This document shows positions 57,452-64,000 of a DNA stretch of 64,000 nt, piece after piece. Under the pieces are notes generated by a model. It searched no databases and was not told the DNA's origin. It was given only the letters and a program-made list of their open reading frames with translations. Made by a program: the position numbers and the translations under genes. Each line of letters starts with the position of its first letter. The first letter of the stretch is position 1. Origin of the DNA: Isoptericola croceus (GTDB lineage Bacteria > Actinomycetota > Actinomycetes > Actinomycetales > Cellulomonadaceae); the NCBI RefSeq assembly GCF_029382255.1, contig NZ_JARLLG010000003.1:62001-126000 (forward strand), read 5' to 3'.

Positions 57452-58270
57452 TCAGGCGAATCTTTCGAAGAATCCGCTGCGGAACAGTTCGTCAGGGTCG
57501 TGCCGGCGCTTCGCGGTGAAGAACTCATCCAGCACTGGCTGAGGTGCGGCACCACCGAGAGCCGCTCGCGACGCGCGTACGGCAGCGGCACTTCGTTCTC
57601 GTGCACCACGTGGACCGTGGCACGCAGGAGGTCCGCGTCGTGCCCCGGCACGGTGGCCACCGCCGTGAGGAAGTCCCCGAGCCGCTCTGGCGGCACGAAG
57701 TACTCCTGCAGGACGTCGGTCTTTGGGCAGCTTTGTGGTTCAGCGGCGCGAGCCCCTTGGACATCGCCTGCGCGTGCGTGCCACGAAGCAAGCTGTTGAG
57801 GGCGAATCGCCCGGGTCGCGAGTGCCGGGCGTCCTCCAGCGCCGGGATCGGCTGCTCGCCCCGCTCCCCCGGCTCTGGCTCGGAGTACGTGTAGAGGATC
57901 GCTTCCTCGAGGTACGACGACGGCGCTGTCGACAGATGTGCGTACATCATCCGGGCCTGCGGATCCGGGACGATCTCGTCTGATCCCCGCCGGAAGTCGA
58001 CGCCGTGCGCGTTCACCGACACCGTCCCGCCCACGCTTAGGACGTCGATGCTCGGCATCGAAGCCACGGCCCGGTCATGCTCGTGCAAGGTCTTGAGCAC
58101 GCTGCGCCACGTCGCGCCGGCACCCACGCGCACCGTGCCGGTGTGTGCATCGAGCCGCACGTGGTCGATTGCTCGCATGTCGAGGACCAGTCCGCCGAGG
58201 AACGACGCCTCACCGCCCATCGCGTGCCGCGTCCCCGAGGCGGACATCGCCAGATCCTTGCGCGCTCCCG
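57452..58270 (-). pseudogene. Decayed FAD-linked oxidase
   Basis: Remains of a sugar-acid/lactone-type FAD oxidase are spread over three minus-strand frames. The FAD domain piece reads ASGTRHAMGGEASFLGGLVL, then SVNAHGVDFRRGSDEIVPD, where most of the second half of the FAD domain has been deleted. Reading continues to APLNHKAAQ, shifts frame near 57720 to TDVLQEYFVPPERLGDFLTA, and shifts again near 57535 to LDEFFTAKRRHDPDELFRSG, ending FFERFA and a stop at 57452. The N-terminus before GTRHAMGG is also missing. It is clearly inactive. It is not a close relative of the intact oxidase at 12833-14224. Confidence 0.82.
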
Positions 58271-58581
58271 GCGTCGAAGGCGACAGTGCGGGTCGCGAAA
58301 GTGCACTCGCGGGCACCTGCAGGCGCGGGCGAGTGCCCGTCCTACGCGACGAACGTGAGAGTGAGCGTGGCGACGAGGATGCCGCCGACCGCCTAGGAAC
58401 GGCCAACTGAGGCGATTCCTGATCTGGGCAGGCTCGCGTGCAGCGCTTGCCCTGAGTAACTGATCAAGTCCTGACGCTCTTGACGCAATCTGGATGCGAA
58501 TCGGTCGTCCGTCCTGACGTTTCCCTGAGTGCGTTCCTCGAGGCTCTGAATAGACCCGGAACTCGACACACGGAGCCCACG
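58271..58581. other. Gap before the glycosyltransferase, with nested direct repeats
   Basis: No coding signal is visible here. CCCTGAGT (58450-58457 and 58523-58530) and GTCCTGACG (58468-58476 and 58511-58519) are arranged A-B-B-A in direct orientation, and CCTCGAGG (58536-58543) is a short palindrome. TTGACG at 58480-58485 is a possible -35, but no matching -10 stands out. TGAATAG near 58547 may be another -10. The repeats could be regulator sites for the glycosyltransferase. Confidence 0.4.
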
Positions 58582-59691
58582 ATGAAGACTCGTCAGCTGC
58601 TCGTCATCCCCGACAACAGCACCGACGCCACCGTCGAGGTGACTGTTCTCATCCCGGCCCACAACGAGGAAAAGTCCATCGCGATGACTCTTGAGGCTGT
58701 GCTGTCTCAGGACAGGCCTGCAGATCGAGTAGTTGTCGTTGCAAACGGATGCGATGATCGCACTGCCGACATAGCCCGCTCGTTTCCGGTGACGGTGATG
58801 GAATTTCCCCGTCTCGCGCACCGGAAAGCAGAAGCGCTGAACATTGCGTGGGCAGAGTACGCCAAGTACTCCGACGTAGTTGTCTGTCTAGACGCCGACA
58901 CTGTGCTTCCACCGAACGCTCTTCGCGACTGGGAGATTGAGCTCACCTCAGACGTCACCCTCGGCGGGTCGTCTTCGAAGTTCACGATGCAGCAGCCTGG
59001 CATCTTGTCTCGGCTCCAGAAGGCAGAGTTCGCAACGTGGACTGACACAGCGCTTCGAAAGGGCTGGACCTCTGTCTTGGCCGGAACGGGATGCGCGATC
59101 TCCGGTGCTGCACTGCGCGTCATAGCAGCCCGTGACGATCGTCAAGGGCCGTGGTCGTACGAGTCAGCCACCGAGGATTTCGAGTTGACATATCGTATCC
59201 GCGAGTCTGGGTGGAAGTGCCACGTGTCGACTACGGTTCGTGCCTACACCGACTCTATGTCAACTATTCGTGCCCTTTGGGGTCAGAGGATGAAGTGGCA
59301 GACCGGTACGGTAGAGGATCTGCTCACTTTCGGCCTCAACCGACTCACCTGGCGCGATTGGGGCCAGCAAGCTCTCGGGCTGCTGAACGGCGTTATGCGC
59401 CTTCTTTGGATCTTCGTGCTCGTCGGAGCTATTTCGATGGGCATGACGATCGCGTGGTTCTGGTGGTGCTTTCCTCTGCTGTTCGTATGGCTAGAGGTCT
59501 ACCGGTCCATGCGTATCCCGCACAGGGATCGCAAGGACATGCTTCTTGCCGCCTCGTTCTTTCCAGCGGAGCTGTTTACACTGCTTCGTTTGGCATGGTT
59601 CTGGGCATCATGGGCATCTGTCGTCCACGGCAAGATGACACACAAGAAGATCGATCGATGGGCGGCTCAGTACGCCGCAGAAGGAGCCTGA
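58582..59691 (+). CDS. Membrane glycosyltransferase family 2, processive-synthase-like
   Basis: A 369-residue GT2 enzyme. The GT-A domain begins TVLIPAHNEEKSIAMTLEAV. It has the UDP-sugar aspartates in CLDADTVLPP (D104, D106), the catalytic ED at 198-199 in ATEDFELTYRI and the QxxRW-like acceptor motif as QRMKW (235-239). Three or four membrane helices follow (about 265-306 and 318-347), as in hyaluronan, chitin or poly-N-acetylglucosamine synthases. The product cannot be told from sequence. The gene is visibly lower in GC than its neighbours and uses codons rare elsewhere, indicating transfer. ATG 58582 follows CGGAG. A tiny gene follows 5 bp after the stop. Confidence 0.85.
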   Translation: MKTRQLLVIPDNSTDATVEVTVLIPAHNEEKSIAMTLEAVLSQDRPADRVVVVANGCDDRTADIARSFPVTVMEFPRLAHRKAEALNIAWAEYAKYSDVVVCLDADTVLPPNALRDWEIELTSDVTLGGSSSKFTMQQPGILSRLQKAEFATWTDTALRKGWTSVLAGTGCAISGAALRVIAARDDRQGPWSYESATEDFELTYRIRESGWKCHVSTTVRAYTDSMSTIRALWGQRMKWQTGTVEDLLTFGLNRLTWRDWGQQALGLLNGVMRLLWIFVLVGAISMGMTIAWFWWCFPLLFVWLEVYRSMRIPHRDRKDMLLAASFFPAELFTLLRLAWFWASWASVVHGKMTHKKIDRWAAQYAAEGA

Positions 59692-59696
59692 TAGAC

Positions 59697-59864
59697 ATGT
59701 ACGGTCAGATTAGCGCAACCTCCGGCACCGCTGGTGCAACACTCGCCGCAACCGGGCTGCAGACTGGCGGGTGGGTTCTGCTCGCATTCGGACTGATGAC
59801 CGTGGGCGTAGCACTGGTGACGTTCGCTCGCATGATCAAGGCTCGCAAGGGGGCGCGGCCCTGA
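59697..59864 (+). CDS. 55-residue sorting-signal-like membrane peptide
   Basis: A 55-residue protein with no N-terminal signal peptide. Residues 16-20 read LAATG, followed by one membrane helix (about 26-44, GWVLLAFGLMTVGVALVTFA) and a basic tail RMIKARK. This is the exact layout of a C-terminal cell-wall sorting signal of the LAxTG type used by actinobacterial class E sortases, but standing alone. AAGGAG lies 10 nt before the ATG, and the gene is 5 bp after the glycosyltransferase, so the two are coexpressed. It may be a carrier or anchor for the glycan, or only a small membrane partner. No homologue name is known to me. Confidence 0.7.
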   Translation: MYGQISATSGTAGATLAATGLQTGGWVLLAFGLMTVGVALVTFARMIKARKGARP

Positions 59865-59927
59865 GCACTGTACGTCCGACGTGGAGCTGGGGTCTACGGA
59901 CCCTCGACCTACGGTCCGCTCCCCCCC

Positions 59928-59958
59928 GCTGCCCGGGCATCTCAGATGCCCGGGCAGC
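59928..59958 (+). terminator. 15-bp hairpin after the glycosyltransferase pair
   Basis: GCTGCCCGGGCATCT (59928-59942) and its perfect complement (59944-59958) form a long GC-rich stem without a T-tract, about 65 bp after the small gene. It is a likely terminator for the pair and marks the edge of the fragment-rich region. Confidence 0.75.
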
Positions 59959-60000
59959 ACGACGTTCCGGGGCCTCCAGCCCCTGCGTCCGGTGGGCTGA

Positions 60001-60130
60001 GCGCATCTGCGCGGCCCAGCGCGTGAGATGGTCGCGCTCGCCGAGGTTCGTCACGCGACGAGCTGCCTCGGCGTACAGCCGGGCCGCCAGGATCCGGTCG
60101 CCGTCACGCTCGTGACGTTGGGCAGCCGCT
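60001..60130 (-). pseudogene. C-terminal remnant of an ECF42-type sigma factor
   Basis: On the minus strand the translation RHERDGDRILAARLYAEAAR followed by VTNLGERDHLTRWAAQ matches the last 40 residues of the intact ECF42 sigma factor at 40603-41748 (HERDGDPATAARLYADAAR, NLPERDHLTRQAARL). No sigma region 2 or 4 remains. It is joined directly to acetyltransferase remains. It shows that a second ECF42 gene once existed here. Confidence 0.72.
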
Positions 60131-60149
60131 GCGGTGCGGCGCGGGACGG

Positions 60150-60640
60150 CGGGCCAGCGGATCTCGGTGACGCCGTCCTCGATGTGCGACGTGTCGTCGG
60201 GGGTGCAGCCGTGCTTGCGGTAGAAGGCCTGGGCACGGAGTTGGGCTCCGCGACCCAGAGCACGGCCCGCTCGGCGGGTCGACGAGGGCGCGCAGCAGTT
60301 AGCTGCCGACACCGGACCCGTACTGCGCGGCCTCCACGTACAGCACGTGGAGCTGGGTCGTGCCCGGCGCGACATCATCCGCCGACGGTCCGGACAGCGC
60401 GATGCCGATGATCTGCCCGTCGATCTCGGCCACCGCCGAACGGCGGTCTGTGTAGCGCACGTCGGTCAGGACGGTGTGCCACATCGGTTCCCGCGCAGCC
60501 ACGAATCCGGGGTCGTCCAGCACCTTGTCAGCCATGAGGCCGCGGTGGGCCTGCTGCCACCCGCGCACGTGCACACGCGCCATGGCCGGCACGTCGTCCG
60601 CGAGCGCCGCCCCGGGCGTGGTGCCCGGCGTCGACGAGCC
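60150..60640 (-). pseudogene. Frameshifted GNAT acetyltransferase
   Basis: A GNAT-type sequence is readable in successive frames: MARVHVRGWQQAHRGLMADK, then AVAEIDGQIIGIALSGPSAD, LHVLYVEAAQYGSGVGS and a stop near 60299. After a frame change, AVLWVAEPN and RAQAFYRKHGCTPDDTSHIE with DGVTEIRW end the domain. The acetyl-CoA loop region (normally G-x-G-x-G/A) is broken by the shift. At least two frame changes make it a pseudogene. Remains of two other genes lie directly against it. Confidence 0.72.
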
Positions 60641-60683
60641 GGTCTCGAGCATGCCGAGAAGATGGGCGACGTCGGCCACAGGC

Positions 60684-60825
60684 AGGCAGGTGGTGGGGCT
60701 CGTCGGAGACGTGGGTGACGTCGGTCAGGGCGGAGCCGAGGTGGCGGATCATCTTGGCCCGCTGGGCCTCTCCCGGCGCCACGGCGGGGTCGGCGACGCC
60801 GCGCAGCCACTCGGCGGACGTCCGA
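60684..60825 (-). pseudogene. Internal fragment of a UvrA-like gene
   Basis: GEAQRAKMIRHLGSALTDVT followed by HVSDEP closely matches the ABC signature region of the intact UvrA-like gene downstream (GEAQRVKMIRHLGSALTDVT, YVFDEP). A second piece around 60780-60817 matches a more upstream part of the gene, with about 100 bp deleted between. The similarity is also clear at the DNA level. It is a decayed paralogue or a partial duplication. Confidence 0.75.
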
Positions 60826-60855
60826 CATACCCGGGCCGGTGGCGGGCCGCGGGAC

Positions 60856-63240
<2,385 letters not shown>

Positions 63241-63269
63241 GGGTGGGGATCTCCTTCGTGGCGGCCGGG

Positions 63270-63324
63270 TCTCGTACGGCGTACCGGAACGAGCGCGGAG
63301 AAGATTAGCATACGGCGTACGAGA
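63270..63324. promoter_or_regulatory. Paired operators upstream of the UvrA-like gene
   Basis: The palindromic core TACGGCGTA(C) occurs twice, at 63275-63284 and 63311-63320. The flanking bases extend one into CTCGTACGGCGTACC and the other into CATACGGCGTACGAG. The 36-bp spacing and palindromy suggest a TetR-type repressor. Its gene is not adjacent in this window. Confidence 0.65.
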
Positions 63325-63400
63325 AAGGTGGGCCAGGTGGAGCATTCACCCCGCGCGGCCGGTGATCCGGGTGCCAGCCGTACTACCGTCGGGGTGGCGC

Positions 63401-63811
63401 TCACCCTGTCTGCTGGATGCGGACCATGTTGCCCGCCGGGTCACGGAAGGCGCAGTCGCGGGCACCCCAGTCCTGGTCGAGAGGTTCCTGGACGACGTCG
63501 GCGCCGGCGGCGGCCATCTGCTCGAAGGTCGCGTCGACGTCGGCCGCGGCGAGCACGATCGAGGCGTAGGTGCCCTTGGCCATCATCTCGGCGACGACGC
63601 GGCCCTCCTCCTCGGTGATGCCGGGGTCGGCCGTCGGGGGGTGCAGCACCACGGAGGTGGGTCCGCCGTCCGGCGGTCCGAGCGTGATCCAGCGCATGCC
63701 GTCGTAGCCGACGTCGTTGAGGACCTCGAAGCCGAGCAGGTCGCGGTAGAACGCGAGGGACTCCTCGGGGTCGGTGTGCGGGAGGAAGGTGTGTCGGATG
63801 CTGAGGCTCAT
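63401..63811 (-). CDS. VOC-family (glyoxalase/dioxygenase-fold) protein
   Basis: A 136-residue vicinal-oxygen-chelate protein. IRHTFLPHTDPEESLAFYRD and LLGFEVLNDVGYDGMRWITL form the first beta-alpha-beta module, and AGADVVQEPLDQDWGARDCA with FRDPAGNMVRIQQ the second. The D-W-G-x-R-D-x-x-F-x-D-P-x-G-N ending is typical of VOC proteins paired with AraC regulators. Members include glyoxalases and antibiotic-binding proteins. ATG 63811 is preferred because a TAGCGT -10 box ends 7 nt before it, inside the end of the AraC gene. Confidence 0.85.
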   Translation of the reverse strand: MSLSIRHTFLPHTDPEESLAFYRDLLGFEVLNDVGYDGMRWITLGPPDGGPTSVVLHPPTADPGITEEEGRVVAEMMAKGTYASIVLAAADVDATFEQMAAAGADVVQEPLDQDWGARDCAFRDPAGNMVRIQQTG

Positions 63812-63824
63812 ACCGGTCACGCTA
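63812..63824 (-). promoter_or_regulatory. Leaderless -10 box of the VOC gene, sharing the AraC stop codon
   Basis: On the minus strand TAGCGT (63819-63824) supplies the TAG stop of the AraC gene (63822-63824) and precedes the VOC ATG by 7 nt. Confidence 0.55.
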
Positions 63825-64000
63825 GACAGGTCCGGACGGCAGCGCTTCTCGATTCCTGATCGGTCGGGTGATGCGCTTGACGATGCACGGTGGCATGCCT
63901 GCGGTGGGTTCGGCGCCGTCGCGGCGGTAGGTGCTCGGCGAGACGCCGACCAGCTCGGTGAAGCGCGTGGAGAACGTCCCGAGCGAGGAGCAGCCGACGG
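63822..64000 (-). CDS. AraC-family regulator, C-terminal end (partial)
   Basis: The last 59 residues of a regulator that continues beyond the window. It reads VGCSSLGTFSTRFTELVGVS then PSTYRRDG, the second helix-turn-helix of the AraC/XylS domain, followed by a Pro/Arg-rich tail ending at TAG 63822. It is directly upstream of the VOC gene on the same strand, a common AraC-VOC arrangement in Actinobacteria. The remaining domains cannot be seen. Confidence 0.83.
   Translation of the reverse strand, partial: VGCSSLGTFSTRFTELVGVSPSTYRRDGAEPTAGMPPCIVKRITRPIRNREALPSGPV

Overview
The window is 64 kb of high-GC chromosomal DNA with a housekeeping core laid out as in Actinobacteria. Markers are mihF-gmk-rpoZ, the pyr operon with a PyrR leader, the pgsA-DUF881-sbp-DUF881-garA-MerR-nuclease-MerR block, an efp-nusB pair, GTG/TTG starts, four-base ATGA/GTGA overlaps, and many start codons placed 6-7 nt after a TANNNT -10 box (leaderless pattern). 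A secreted CE1-type esterase with a family 2 cellulose-binding module behind a LacI-type operator points to a plant-polymer degrading member of the Micrococcales (Cellulomonas/Promicromonospora relatives). That placement is inference from gene content only. I saw no rRNA, tRNA, CRISPR or intact insertion sequence.

Layout. 1-5737: end of alaS, ruvX, mltG and aroE-aroC-aroK-aroB. 5738-14280: an accessory block (esterase, hydrolase/phosphodiesterase, transporter, small enzymes, TetR and target, flavin oxidase) that separates aroB from aroQ. 14328-17004: aroQ, a SatD-like regulator with its membrane partner, efp, nusB. 17041-26168: terminator, PyrR-controlled leader, pyrR-pyrB-pyrC-(membrane protein)-carA-carB-pyrF. 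26287-35663: mihF, gmk, rpoZ, coaBC, metK, priA, HAD, fmt, rsmB. 35679-42200: a second accessory block (duplicated DUF3592-like membrane proteins, HipBA, acetyltransferase, ECF42-type sigma with its DGPF protein, DUF1761). 42243-46639: rpe, a lipoprotein-like protein, mgtE, hisE-hisG, PH-domain protein. 46653-54316: DeaD helicase and the conserved pgsA-to-MerR block. 54324-64000: a plastic region with a cardiolipin synthase-like enzyme, a tyrosine recombinase, a guanidine-III riboswitch with its SMR exporter, a decayed flavin oxidase, a lower-GC glycosyltransferase with a 55-residue sorting-signal-like protein, a cluster of gene fragments, a UvrA-like ABC protein behind paired operators, and an AraC/glyoxalase pair.

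How it fits together. The backbone operons make chorismate, UMP, SAM, CoA and histidine precursors and translation/transcription factors. The accessory blocks carry regulation and resistance functions and interrupt gene orders that are usually contiguous in Actinobacteria. The most notable items are the guanidine-III riboswitch upstream of the SMR gene, the glycosyltransferase/mini-sorting-signal pair, the ECF42 locus with a matching candidate promoter and a second decayed ECF42 tail elsewhere, the gene-debris field at 60.0-60.8 kb, and the widespread leaderless start signature.
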